Translations under genes and position numbers: made by a program
In this document: positions 51,681 to 60,382 of the stretch, in pieces
Layout: every line of letters begins with the position of its first letter
Position numbering within the stretch: the first letter of the stretch is position 1
Notes under the pieces: model-generated
What the model was told of the DNA's origin: nothing
What the model saw: the letters and a program-made list of their open reading frames with translations, nothing else
Database searches by the model: none
DNA from: Nesterenkonia salmonea
GTDB taxonomy: Bacteria; Actinomycetota; Actinomycetes; Actinomycetales; Micrococcaceae
NCBI RefSeq assembly: GCF_005771525.1
Contig: NZ_VAVZ01000008.1
Span: 1-64,000, forward strand
DNA: 64,000 bases
Reading direction: 5' to 3'

Positions 51681-53965
51681 GGCGGGCCCCAAGAGGATGA
51701 GTGGAAGGTGCGGGAGAGCACGTCGAGCTGCTGCTCTCGGGTAAGCTTGACGAAGTTCACAGCGTACCCAGAGACCCGGACGGTCAGGTTGGGGTAGCTC
51801 TCGGGGTCGGCCATCGCGTCCTCCAACGTGGCCCGGTTCAGAACGTTGATGTTCGCGTGGAACAGCCCCGACCCGAAGCCGGCGTCTAAGATCCCGACAA
51901 GGTTGCGCACTCGCTCCCTCTCGGTGTGCCCCAGGCTCGAGGGCATGATGGTGTTGGTCAGGGAGATCCCGTCCAAGGCGTCGGCATAGTCGAGTTTGGC
52001 TACAGACAGCATCGAGGCGACCATACCGTGGGTGTCCATCCCGTTCTCCGGGTTCGCGCCGGGGGAGAACGGTGTTCCCTTGCGGTGGCCGGACGGGAAC
52101 GATCCAGTCGCCCTGCCGTAGACGACGTTGGAGGTGATCGTGAGCACCGACTGGGTGGGGACGGCATTCCGGTACCGCGGAAGTGCCCGGATCCTGTCCA
52201 TGACAGTGGAGACCACGAGTTGGGCGATCTCATCGGCGCGGTCGTCGTCGTTGCCGTAGACCGGGAATGTTCCCTCGGTCGTGAAGTCCACCACCAATCC
52301 GGTGTCATCGCGCACGGGGGTGACGGTGGCGTATTTGATGGCCGAGAGGCTGTCGGCCACGATCGACAACCCCGCGATACCGCAACCCAGGGTCCGGACG
52401 ATCTCGCTGTCGTGCAGGGCCATCTCGATGGCCTCGTAAGCGTATTTGTCGTGACTGTAGTGGATGATGTTCAGCGCCTCGACGTAGGTCTGGGCCACCC
52501 AGGTGAGCATGGCGTCAAACGCCGCCCAAACCTGTTCGTAGTCGAGCGGCTCATCACTGCAGATCGGGTCGAAGCCCTCCACCACCTGTGACCCGGTCAT
52601 CTCATCGCGCCCGCCGTTGATCGCATACAGCAACGTCTTGGCGATGTTCATCCGTGCTCCGAAGAACTGCATCTGCTTGCCGGTCCGCATGGGTGAAACG
52701 CAGCAGGCGATCGCGGCGTCGTCGCCCCAGTGGTCCCGGACGTGCTCATCGGACACGTACTGGATTGAGGAGGTCTGCACACTGATCGCGGCGCACAGGT
52801 CCTTGAACGTCTCTGGGAGCGCCTCGTCCCACAGGATGGTGATGTTCGGCTCCGGAGCGGGACCCAGATTACGCAGGCTCTGCAACAGCCGCAGCGAAGT
52901 ACGGGTGACCATCGTGCGCCCGTCTGCACCCAGGCCGGCATCGGTCCACGTCGCCCAGTAGGGGTCCCCGGAGAAGATCTGGTCGTAGGCCTTCGTGCGC
53001 AGGAATCGCACGATGCGCAGTTTTATCACCAGTGCGTCGATGAGTTCCTGCGCCTGGGTCTCGGTGAGCGCACCCGCGGCCAGGTCACGGGCGATGTAGA
53101 CGTCGAGGAAGGCCGACAACCGCCCGATACTCATCGCCGCACCGTCCTGGGACTTTATCGCCGCCAGGTAGGCCAGGTAGGTCCATTGCACGGCTTCGCG
53201 CGCATCAGCGGCGGGCCGGGCGATGTCGAATCCGTACCGGGCACCCATCCGGATCAGTGCTCGCAGAGCCTTGATCTGCTCGGAGTGCTCCTCCCGGTAG
53301 CGTGCCCAGTCCTCGGAGAAGTCCTGACCGGCGACAGCGTCCTTCATCCGCTCCTTGTCGACGATGAGGGCATCGACTCCGTAGAGGGCGACCCGCCGGT
53401 AGTCGCCGATGATCCGGCCGCGTCCGTAGGCGTCCGGCAGGCCAGTGATCAGGTGCGCCGAGCGCGCGGCTGTGACTCGTGGGGTATAGATGTCGAAGAC
53501 CGCATCGTTGTGCGTCTTGCGGTAGGTGGTGAAGATCTCCTTGATCCGGGGGTCGTGTTCATGACCGGCTTCGCTGATCGCGGTCTCCACCATTCGCCAC
53601 CCGCCGTTGGGCATCATGGCGCGTTTGAGGGGAACATCGGTCTGCAAGCCCACGACGACGTCGTCATCTTCGCTGATGTAACCCACGCCGAAGGCATCGA
53701 TGTCTGCAGGCGTAGTGGTGTCCACGTCATAGACTCGCAGTCTGCGCTCGTGGGCCAGGTACTGGCGCTCGAGTGTATTCCACAGCCGCGTGGTCTTGTC
53801 CGTCGGGCCACAGAGGAACTGTGCGTCGCCCTCATAAGGGCTGTAGTTGCACACGATAAAGTCGTGCACATCGACGGTGGCCATCCATGACCCAGGGATG
53901 AACCCGCGCCATGGATCCTCTGAGGGTGGTATCAGGCCTGCCGGCGCCGAGGTCGTGGTCGTCAT
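51677..53965 (-). CDS. pflB: Pyruvate formate-lyase (formate C-acetyltransferase)
   Basis: 762 residues; AGGAGG five bases before the ATG. The active-site pair is in A-C-C-V-S-P-M and the glycyl-radical site is R-V-S-G-Y-A-V-N-F with Gly733. Converts pyruvate and CoA to acetyl-CoA and formate without oxygen. Promoter region 53966-54099 holds a CopR-like box and a TTGACT hexamer. In a largely aerobic actinomycete lineage this is an accessory capability, consistent with the integrase relics on both sides of the module. Confidence 0.96.
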   Translation of the reverse strand: MTTTTSAPAGLIPPSEDPWRGFIPGSWMATVDVHDFIVCNYSPYEGDAQFLCGPTDKTTRLWNTLERQYLAHERRLRVYDVDTTTPADIDAFGVGYISEDDDVVVGLQTDVPLKRAMMPNGGWRMVETAISEAGHEHDPRIKEIFTTYRKTHNDAVFDIYTPRVTAARSAHLITGLPDAYGRGRIIGDYRRVALYGVDALIVDKERMKDAVAGQDFSEDWARYREEHSEQIKALRALIRMGARYGFDIARPAADAREAVQWTYLAYLAAIKSQDGAAMSIGRLSAFLDVYIARDLAAGALTETQAQELIDALVIKLRIVRFLRTKAYDQIFSGDPYWATWTDAGLGADGRTMVTRTSLRLLQSLRNLGPAPEPNITILWDEALPETFKDLCAAISVQTSSIQYVSDEHVRDHWGDDAAIACCVSPMRTGKQMQFFGARMNIAKTLLYAINGGRDEMTGSQVVEGFDPICSDEPLDYEQVWAAFDAMLTWVAQTYVEALNIIHYSHDKYAYEAIEMALHDSEIVRTLGCGIAGLSIVADSLSAIKYATVTPVRDDTGLVVDFTTEGTFPVYGNDDDRADEIAQLVVSTVMDRIRALPRYRNAVPTQSVLTITSNVVYGRATGSFPSGHRKGTPFSPGANPENGMDTHGMVASMLSVAKLDYADALDGISLTNTIMPSSLGHTERERVRNLVGILDAGFGSGLFHANINVLNRATLEDAMADPESYPNLTVRVSGYAVNFVKLTREQQLDVLSRTFHSSSWGPP

Positions 53966-54005
53966 GGCACCCTCCTAGGTCGTTTCCGATAGTGACTACT
54001 AGACA

Positions 54006-54099
54006 GCGATTGCCAGTCAACCGGAAACTCGCCCTATGGTGGGACACCTTCTGCCGATCTTCAGAGAATCTTCATCAAAACTCCATTACGCCCAAGGGT
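54006..54099. repeat. 94-bp duplicated promoter segment, copy upstream of pflB
   Basis: Second copy of the repeat at 50255-50348. It ends 40 bases upstream of the pflB start and contains the CopR-like box and the TTGACT hexamer (54015-54020, minus strand). Confidence 0.9.
54057..54074 (-). promoter_or_regulatory. CopR-like direct-repeat box upstream of pflB
   Basis: TGAAGAT-TCTC-TGAAGAT on the minus strand, 91 bases before the pflB start. Exactly 36 bases separate it from TTGACT at 54020-54015, the same distance as at the DUF305 promoter. Confidence 0.65.
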
Positions 54100-54311
54100 T
54101 ACCGAGTTCAGCGGTTAGTGGTCAACACACCGGATGGGCCAAGCTTGACCGGTACGGTGTAGATTTTTGAGGTTCTCAACAGGATGGCGCAGGACGAGGG
54201 GAAGAATACGACGTCGGAATCTCTATGCGTTGAAGTTCCCGGTCGGATTCTGTGCCTCGACGATCCCGCTTCCCTTGTGGTTGCATGGTCCCGCCGTCCG
54301 CGACGCAGAGT

Positions 54312-54342
54312 GACAAACCGTCACTCTCAGTGACGGTTTGTC
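54312..54342. repeat. Perfect 14-bp inverted repeat with 3-base loop
   Basis: Arms gacaaaccgtcact (54312-54325) and agtgacggtttgtc (54329-54342). It lies 43 bases upstream of the truncated integrase ORF and could be its operator, an element end or a strong RNA hairpin. The rest of 54100-54385 shows no gene. Confidence 0.6.
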
Positions 54343-54385
54343 GGTGTGATTGACGCATGGTCGTCAAGTGTGAACTGCCGGGCTC

Positions 54386-54690
54386 ATGAAGCTCGTCGCG
54401 CTGCGTGGCGGTGCTGCCGACGAGGTGCTGAGGACTGCCCAGGATTCCGAGGACTTCGAACAGGAGATCGTTGACGAGCACGCGATCGCGATGGCTGCAG
54501 CCGGGCTCAGCGATGGCCATATCCGCGGAACCCGCAGGACGATCATCAAGTTCGCCCGGTCGCTGACCGGCCCGCTGGGGAAGCGACGTGCGCGGACGCG
54601 TTCCTGGCCGAGCAGCGGCGCAGGGGCCACACGGTGAGCACGCGGGCGGGTAAGGCTGGAGCGCTGGCTCAGTTCTACCTCTATCTCAGG
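54386..54690 (+). pseudogene. Tyrosine integrase/transposon recombinase, N-terminal fragment with frameshift
   Basis: From the ATG at 54386 the frame gives D-E-H-A-I-A-M-A-A-A-G-L-S-D-G-H-I-R then F-A-R-S-L-T-G-P-L. The usual continuation W-E-A-T-C is reached only after restoring one missing base near 54577. The other frame then reads A-D-A-F-L-A-E-Q-R-R-R-G-H-T, T-R-A-G-K-A-G-A-L-A-Q-F-Y. This is the N-terminal arm domain of actinobacterial site-specific recombinases; the catalytic domain is absent. It ends at the stop of the convergent response-regulator gene. Confidence 0.7.
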
Positions 54691-55301
54691 ATGCCGGTGT
54701 CGCGGGCGGTGGCGACGGCGGCGGTGCGGGAAGAGACGCCGAGCTTCGTGTAGATATGCACGAGATGCGATTTCACGGTCGCATCGCTGATGTGCAGGCG
54801 CGTGGCGATGTCGCTGTTCGTCGCGCCGTCAGCGACGAGACGCAGCACTTCAGTCTCGCGGGTGCTGAGGCTCGGCTGCGGGGAACGCATCCGGGCAAGC
54901 AGGCGACCCGCAATCGCGGGTGCGAGGGCGGTCTCGCCCGCGGCTGCGGCGCGGATCGCGGCGATCAGTTCCTCGGGTGGTGCGTCTTTGAGGAGGTAGC
55001 CGCTGGCTCCGGCCTCGACCGCGCCGAGGATATCGCCGTCGGTGTCGTAGTTGGTGAGCACCAGCACCGCCGGCGGTGCGGGGAGGGCACGGATGCGTCG
55101 GGTCGCGTCGGCCCCGGTCTGGTCGGTGCCGAACTGCAAATCCATGAGCATCACGTCCGGTCTCAGATCGGTGGCGAGGGCGAGGGCGTCGTTCGGAGTT
55201 GTGGCTTCGCCGATCACATCGAGATCGGGGTTACCGGCGAGCATGGCGCGCAAGCCTGTGCGGACGACGGGGTGGTCGTCGGCGAGCACGATCCGGATCA
55301 T
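54681..55301 (-). CDS. NarL/LuxR-family response regulator
   Basis: 206 residues. Receiver with D-D-H-P-V-V-R (residues 8-14) and the phosphorylated Asp in V-M-L-M-D-L-Q near 54, K-D-A near 105. LuxR helix-turn-helix S-T-R-E-T-E-V-L-R-L-V-A-D-G near 145 and D-A-T-V-K-S-H-L. Its start overlaps the kinase stop (ATGA). Probably controls the divergent ABC exporter. Confidence 0.92.
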   Translation of the reverse strand: MIRIVLADDHPVVRTGLRAMLAGNPDLDVIGEATTPNDALALATDLRPDVMLMDLQFGTDQTGADATRRIRALPAPPAVLVLTNYDTDGDILGAVEAGASGYLLKDAPPEELIAAIRAAAAGETALAPAIAGRLLARMRSPQPSLSTRETEVLRLVADGATNSDIATRLHISDATVKSHLVHIYTKLGVSSRTAAVATARDTGILR

Positions 55302-56494
55302 GATCCCGCCCCGCTTCCCGACGGCAGCGGTAGCCGGGCGGTGACCGTGGTGCCGTTGCCGGGTGTCGAGGTGATGGTGAGGGTGCCGTCGAGCTGTTCG
55401 ACGCGCTCGCGCATGGCGTGCAGCCCGAACGAGTCGGCCTCGTGCGAGTCAGCGACTGCCGAAGACACGTCGAAGCCGTGCCCATCATCACGCGCCACCA
55501 GGGACACAGTGGCGTCGTCGCGAGCGAGCTCGATGACGATCCTGGTTGCGTTCGCGTGGCGGATCGCGTTGGAGAGCGCGCCCTGGGCGATGCGCAGTAA
55601 GGCGGTCTGAGTTCCCATCGGCAGGTCGAGATCCTCAGCGGCCACTTCGACGAGGACCGGCGCACGGTCGGATTGCTCCTGGCCGAGCCTGCGGAGCGCG
55701 GCGGCGAGGCCGTCGTCGAGGCGGGCCGGGGTGAGCTCGCGGATGATCTGCCGGGTGTCGGCGAGGCTGTCGGCCGCGGTCTCACGGGCAAGTTCCAGGT
55801 ATCCGGCGCCGGGTTCGGGAGTGTCGCGTTCGGCGGCGCGCAGCAGCATCTGGATCGAGGAGAGCCCTTGGGCGACGGTGTCGTGGATCTCACGAGCCAG
55901 GCGTGCCCGCTCTGCGAGGGCGCCCTGTTCGCGTTCGGTATCCGCGAGCTGCTGCCGAGTACGGATCAGCTCCGCGAGGAGCCGTTCGCGTTCTTCGGCG
56001 TCACGGGTGAGGGCGCGATAGGCGAGCCCGATCAGTAGAGCGACACCGGCGCCGATCAGCGGGCCGATCACCCCGCCGACGCTGAAGCCGAGGTGTAGGC
56101 CGAGCGCGAGGATCGCGAACGCAGTGGTGACCACGATCGCCGCGACCCCACCGGGGCCGGGCAGGACGTGGAGGTAGAGGAAGAACAAGGGGAAAACGAG
56201 ATAGGCCCCCTCGGGGCTCAGCCATGTCAGGACTGCCCACAGCAGTGTGAGCGCGATGACCCAGGCGAGTGCGAAGCCGCGCCGTGAGACCCCCGCTCCT
56301 GTATGTGCGCGGGCTGCCCATGCGCCGACGAGATAGACCGCGACGAACGCGACCCCGACAATCAGCGTCCATACCGCGGCCGGTGAGGAGACGACGAATG
56401 CGCGTGCGACTGCGAAGCCGGCGAGCCCGGTGAGGAGGGCGTGCAGGCCGAGGCGGAGTCCGGTGAACACCGGGGCGAGGGTCGAGTGCGGCAT
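55298..56494 (-). CDS. Sensor histidine kinase (HisKA_3/NarX type)
   Basis: 398 residues. About five membrane helices without a large outer loop, then the phospho-acceptor A-R-E-I-H-D-T-V-A-Q-G-L near residue 205 and HATPase N and G boxes (N-A-I-R-H-A-N and D-D-G-H-G-F). The short-loop membrane part resembles intramembrane-sensing kinases that guard against membrane-active compounds. Paired with the NarL regulator downstream. Confidence 0.9.
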   Translation of the reverse strand: MPHSTLAPVFTGLRLGLHALLTGLAGFAVARAFVVSSPAAVWTLIVGVAFVAVYLVGAWAARAHTGAGVSRRGFALAWVIALTLLWAVLTWLSPEGAYLVFPLFFLYLHVLPGPGGVAAIVVTTAFAILALGLHLGFSVGGVIGPLIGAGVALLIGLAYRALTRDAEERERLLAELIRTRQQLADTEREQGALAERARLAREIHDTVAQGLSSIQMLLRAAERDTPEPGAGYLELARETAADSLADTRQIIRELTPARLDDGLAAALRRLGQEQSDRAPVLVEVAAEDLDLPMGTQTALLRIAQGALSNAIRHANATRIVIELARDDATVSLVARDDGHGFDVSSAVADSHEADSFGLHAMRERVEQLDGTLTITSTPGNGTTVTARLPLPSGSGAGS

Positions 56495-56535
56495 GACTCT
56501 CCCAGCCTATGCGCGCCGACTTTTCCGGCCATCAA

Positions 56536-56568
56536 CCAAAAGTTTGACCGCGAATCCCGCGGTTTTGG
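56536..56568. promoter_or_regulatory. Nested inverted repeat between the two-component system and ABC genes
   Basis: Outer arms ccaaaa (56536-56541) and ttttgg (56563-56568), inner arms ccgcg (56548-56552) and cgcgg (56558-56562). It lies 78 bases upstream of the ABC permease start and 42 bases upstream of the kinase start. Candidate operator for the NarL-type regulator. Confidence 0.35.
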
Positions 56569-56645
56569 CGATGCCCGCCCCTGCTTCCTAGAAGGAGGGT
56601 TAAAGGGTGGCTCGGGCAAAGTGTGCGAGCGGAAAGGCATTCATC

Positions 56646-57737
56646 ATGTTCGTCGCGTGGAGAGAGCTGCGGTTCGCCCGCGGCCGGTTCCTGCTCATCG
56701 GGGCCGTCGTCGCTCTGATCACCCTGCTCGTCGGCTTTCTCTCCGGACTCACCGGAGGGCTCGCCGCCCAGAACATCTCCTCCGTGCTCCAGCTGCCCGG
56801 CGACCGCCTGGTGCTGCAGCAGTCCGAAGACAGCGACGCCAGTTTCGCGACCTCCTCCCTCGACGACGACACCCTCCAGGCGTGGGAACAGGCCGACGGT
56901 GTCGAGTCGGTGACGCCGGTCGGGATCGCCCAGTCACGCGCCGCAGCCAGCGGCACCGACGACCGCATCGGAGTCGCCCTGTACGGGCTGCCACAGGATG
57001 CTTCTGGCATCGGATCGAACCCGCTGTTCGACCTCACTCCAACACACGATGGCGAGGTCGGCCTCTCATCTGGCGCGGCCGAGGACCTCGGTGTCGCAGT
57101 CGGTGACACGATCTCGATCACGGGCAACGACTTCACCGTCACCATGGTCGGCGAGGACCTCTGGTACAGCCACACTCCGGTCATCGTCATGACCCCGGAC
57201 GCCTGGAGCGAGGCGAGCACGCGTGTCGGCGGCACCGGCGAAGCCACCGTACTTGCCATCACCGGCGACGCAGACTGGGAAGCCATTGGCCCCGGTACAG
57301 GCACAGTCGCTGAGACACCGCTTTCGAGTCTGACCGCGCTGGAGGCGTTCCAGTCCGAGATCGGGTCGCTCGGGCTGATGATCGTCATGCTCTTCGGCAT
57401 CTCCGCGCTCGTCGTGGGAGCGTTCTTCACCGTCTGGACGATGCAACGCGCAGGTGACATCGCCGTCCTCAAAGCCCTCGGCGCCACGACCGGGTCGCTC
57501 GTGCGCGACTCCCTCGGCCAAGCCCTCATTGTCCTCACCGCCGGGATCAGCGTCGGCCTCGCCGCCGTCGCCGGGCTGGGCTCGCTCGCGGGTCAGGCGC
57601 TGCCGTTCGTCGTGAGCCCTCTGACTACGCTCGCCCCGGCCGTCGTGATGGCGGTGCTGGGGCTTGCAGGAGCGGCATTCGCGCTGCGCTCCGTCACCAA
57701 AGCCGACCCCCTCACCGCCCTTGGGAGCAACCGATGA
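56646..57737 (+). CDS. ABC transporter permease (FtsX/MacB-DevC type)
   Basis: 363 residues from the ATG at 56646 (GGAAAGG upstream). One N-terminal helix, an outer domain of about 220 residues, then three C-terminal helices, the FtsX layout. D-I-A-V-L-K-A-L-G-A-T in the loop between helices 2 and 3 is typical. Exports a lipid, peptide or other membrane-active compound with the ATPase encoded next. Confidence 0.88.
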   Translation: MFVAWRELRFARGRFLLIGAVVALITLLVGFLSGLTGGLAAQNISSVLQLPGDRLVLQQSEDSDASFATSSLDDDTLQAWEQADGVESVTPVGIAQSRAAASGTDDRIGVALYGLPQDASGIGSNPLFDLTPTHDGEVGLSSGAAEDLGVAVGDTISITGNDFTVTMVGEDLWYSHTPVIVMTPDAWSEASTRVGGTGEATVLAITGDADWEAIGPGTGTVAETPLSSLTALEAFQSEIGSLGLMIVMLFGISALVVGAFFTVWTMQRAGDIAVLKALGATTGSLVRDSLGQALIVLTAGISVGLAAVAGLGSLAGQALPFVVSPLTTLAPAVVMAVLGLAGAAFALRSVTKADPLTALGSNR

Positions 57738-58453
57738 TCGAACTACAGAACATCACCCTCACCTTCCCCGACGGGGACAATCGCATCACCGCCGTCGACC
57801 ACATCACCCTCCGCGGCGGCAACGGCACCGTCACCGGCATCACCGGCCCCTCCGGGTCGGGCAAGTCCAGCATCCTCGCCGTCGCCGCGACCTTGATCCG
57901 TCCCGACTCCGGCGGCGTCCTCATCGGCAACGACTCGGACACGATCGATGCCGCCCAGTTATCGAAGTCCGACGCGACCGCCCTGCGCCGAGAGCGCATA
58001 GGCATCGTGTTCCAGCAGTCCAATCTGCTCCCCGCGCTCACGGCTCGTGAGCAGTTGCAGGTCATGGCCCGGCTCGGCGGCGGCACCAAACGAACCAGAA
58101 AGGCGAAGATCGATGCCCGTGTCGAGGAGCTGCTCGATGCGGTCGGCCTCACCGAGCACGCCGGCAAGCGCCCCCACCAGCTCTCCGGCGGGCAACGCCA
58201 GAGGATCGCGATCGCCCGCGGCCTCGTCCACGAACCCGAAGTCCTCCTCGTGGACGAACCCACCAGCGCTCTAGACCAGGAGCGCGGTGCCGAGATCATG
58301 CAGCTCATCGCCCGCCTCACCCGCGAACGCGGCACCGCCACCCTGCTCGTGACGCATGATCTCGTTCATCGTGACGTCCTGGATGACCTCGTCACCGTCA
58401 TCGACGGCCGTATCACTGCCCCAGATGCCGCCGTACCCGCACACACGCACTGA
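57734..58453 (+). CDS. ABC transporter ATP-binding protein (LolD/MacB type)
   Basis: 239 residues overlapping the permease by ATGA. Walker A G-P-S-G-S-G-K-S near residue 37, signature L-S-G-G-Q-R-Q-R near 150, Walker B V-L-L-V-D-E-P-T-S-A-L-D near 170. Partner of the FtsX-like permease in a divergent kinase/regulator/exporter module. Confidence 0.93.
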   Translation: MIELQNITLTFPDGDNRITAVDHITLRGGNGTVTGITGPSGSGKSSILAVAATLIRPDSGGVLIGNDSDTIDAAQLSKSDATALRRERIGIVFQQSNLLPALTAREQLQVMARLGGGTKRTRKAKIDARVEELLDAVGLTEHAGKRPHQLSGGQRQRIAIARGLVHEPEVLLVDEPTSALDQERGAEIMQLIARLTRERGTATLLVTHDLVHRDVLDDLVTVIDGRITAPDAAVPAHTH

Positions 58454-58497
58454 GCCCAACAGTGGAGAGATGAGACATATAAGCGAACCGGGAAGTT

Positions 58498-58553
58498 GCG
58501 GGAACTTCAAGCACCAAGCGCCCCACAGAGCCCGCGCACCTTGAAGTTCCCGC
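58498..58553. repeat. 14-bp inverted repeat downstream of the ABC genes
   Basis: Arms gcgggaacttcaag (58498-58511) and cttgaagttcccgc (58540-58553), spacer 28 bases. A further gaagtt just before the left arm can pair with part of it. It lies 44 bases after the ABC stop and is not followed by T residues; it may be a terminator-like structure for both converging genes or a relic of a mobile element. Confidence 0.5.
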
Positions 58554-58625
58554 CCAAACCGTCAATATTCACGCGAACATCTAGGTTTTGTAGGGCGCTC
58601 TCTGCGTTCGGCAGAAGAAGCAACC

Positions 58626-59558
58626 TCACAGCGGAGGTATGGCGATGCCGGGAAGTCTCGCGAGATCGGCGGAGCCGAGGATCGCATCAAGAGTGACAGG
58701 GTGTCTCGGGGGATTGTTCATGGCAGTCACTACGGCGAGTGCGGTGATGTGTCCTGTAGCCTCGGACTGGCCGGTGCCAGTGACTTGACGAGTCTCACCG
58801 GTACGCCTGTTGATGACGGTGACTGCCCAGTCCTGGTTCCCGATCGCAGGTACCTTGCTGACCAATCCCCGCAGTTGCGGAAGGCGGCTGATAAGCGAGA
58901 GCGCACGGGTGGCAGTCTGATCGCTCAATGTCAGCCAGCTGCGGATATGTAGTCCACGCCTCTGGCCGATAAGAGTCTGGTCGGGGAACCCGGCGCGCAG
59001 GTAGAGATGTCGTTTCCCTGAGGTTCCGGTGAACCAACGGTGTTCGCGGAAGTTGTACACGACGCCTTCGTCGACCGAGTCTGTGATCTCGCTCCCGATG
59101 AGTCCGGCTGTCCAGGCTATGGCCGCTCTACCGTGTTTTTCTCCTGAACCGAGCATGACTGCTACGTCGATAGCATCACCAACAGAGGAGCGCAGCTCCG
59201 AGGCCAGAACTGTGCTCAGACCCGGTGCTAATCCAGCACCGAGCACGATAGCGGCGTTGGGCGCGTTCTCGACCAGTCCGGCCAGATATGCACCAGAGGC
59301 ACTAATATCGATCAGCACTGCTTCACCGATGGCCCGTGCCAGGAACTGGTTCTCAACGCCTGAGGCATTGATGATCACGTCATGGCGGTTCGCGGCGGTG
59401 GCAAGCGGTCGGAGATCACTTGCCGTCAGATCGAGGATGACACCACCATCGTGGGCTTGCCGCCGGCAGGCCGGGGTTACTTGGTGCCCCCAACCGCGCA
59501 ATGTGGAAACGACAGTCGCGCCCACCGCACCCTGAGCACCGATCACCAAGACTTTCAT
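58626..59558 (-). CDS. Saccharopine dehydrogenase-like NAD(P)-binding protein
   Basis: 310 residues from the ATG at 59558. Rossmann motif V-I-G-A-Q-G-A-V-G at 5-13, then D-V-I-I-N-A-S-G near residue 64 and D-I-S-A-S-G near 88, a layout like saccharopine dehydrogenase/KARI-type NAD-binding proteins. Substrate unknown. Divergent from the CopR-like regulator. Confidence 0.65.
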   Translation of the reverse strand: MKVLVIGAQGAVGATVVSTLRGWGHQVTPACRRQAHDGGVILDLTASDLRPLATAANRHDVIINASGVENQFLARAIGEAVLIDISASGAYLAGLVENAPNAAIVLGAGLAPGLSTVLASELRSSVGDAIDVAVMLGSGEKHGRAAIAWTAGLIGSEITDSVDEGVVYNFREHRWFTGTSGKRHLYLRAGFPDQTLIGQRRGLHIRSWLTLSDQTATRALSLISRLPQLRGLVSKVPAIGNQDWAVTVINRRTGETRQVTGTGQSEATGHITALAVVTAMNNPPRHPVTLDAILGSADLARLPGIAIPPL

Positions 59559-59674
59559 AACACCCAATATATGGCTCTGACGCAGTGGAACAGTGAGCGT
59601 GGCGCGGTGAAGCTTCAGAGAAATCGTGCCTGGACCAGAGCGATAGTCGCTGAGCCTTGCTTTACGATCGAGGC

Positions 59675-60382
59675 ATGACGTCTCCAGCTCCGGCCGAACA
59701 GTCCACGGTCCTCGTGGTCGACGATGCGAAACCTCTGGCGGATCTGGTGGGCAGTTATCTTGAACGAGATGGATTCTGCGTGGTCATCAGCGATAACGGC
59801 CAGGACGCGGTGTACCAGGCCAAGGAGCAGAACCCCGCGGTGGTGGTCCTTGATCTGGGGCTGCCCGGGATCGACGGCATTGAGGTCTGCCGGCAGATAC
59901 GGACGTTCTCGGACTGCTATGTCGTGATGTTGACGGCGCGAGCGGAAGAGGTCGACAGGCTTATCGGGCTGGCAGTGGGGGCAGACGACTACGTGTCGAA
60001 ACCGTTCAGCCCCAGGGAGCTGGTCGCGCGGATCCGGGCCATGCTTCGCAGGCCCCGGCAGTTGCCGATAAGCCATCCTGCTGTCATCACTGTGGGGGAG
60101 CTGAGGGTTGACGTTCCCGGCCGGGAGGCACATCTTGGTACCTCCCCTGTCGACCTGACCCCTATCGAGTTCTATCTGCTGACGGTGCTTGCCTCTGATG
60201 CTCACATGGCTTTCTCCCGACGTGAGCTGATCAACGAAGTGTGGGGTCAGGATTGGGTAGGCGACGAGCATCTGGTGGACGTGCACATCGGTCATCTCCG
60301 GCGAAAATTGCAGGATGACCCGGCCAGTCCCCGGTTCATCCGGACAGTGCGCGGCGTCGGGTACAAAATGGGGACCGGCTGA
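59675..60382 (+). CDS. copR: OmpR/PhoB-family response regulator, CopR-like
   Basis: 235 residues from the ATG at 59675; a TTG at 59657 is possible. Receiver with V-V-D-D-A-K near residue 15, phospho-acceptor Asp in V-V-V-L-D-L-G-L-P-G near 58, and V-S-K-P-F-S near 107. Winged helix ends in V-D-V-H-I-G-H-L-R-R-K-L and R-G-V-G-Y-K. Gene order regulator-kinase-DUF305-copper ATPase is that of CopRS systems. OmpR-type proteins bind 11-bp direct repeats, which are found upstream of DUF305, pflB and gap. Confidence 0.8.
   Translation: MTSPAPAEQSTVLVVDDAKPLADLVGSYLERDGFCVVISDNGQDAVYQAKEQNPAVVVLDLGLPGIDGIEVCRQIRTFSDCYVVMLTARAEEVDRLIGLAVGADDYVSKPFSPRELVARIRAMLRRPRQLPISHPAVITVGELRVDVPGREAHLGTSPVDLTPIEFYLLTVLASDAHMAFSRRELINEVWGQDWVGDEHLVDVHIGHLRRKLQDDPASPRFIRTVRGVGYKMGTG

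Noticed and set aside
51926-52591. Plus-strand frame of 221 codons opposite pflB
   Set aside because: Antisense shadow created by GC-rich third positions of pflB.
54057-54083. FNR/ANR-type box in the pflB promoter (TTGAT followed by ATTCT)
   Set aside because: Only the left half-site matches; the right half has three of five wrong bases. The direct repeat TGAAGAT explains the conserved bases better.
54756-55610. Plus-strand frame of 284 codons opposite the response regulator and kinase
   Set aside because: Both minus-strand proteins have complete motifs and coupled starts; the plus frame has none.
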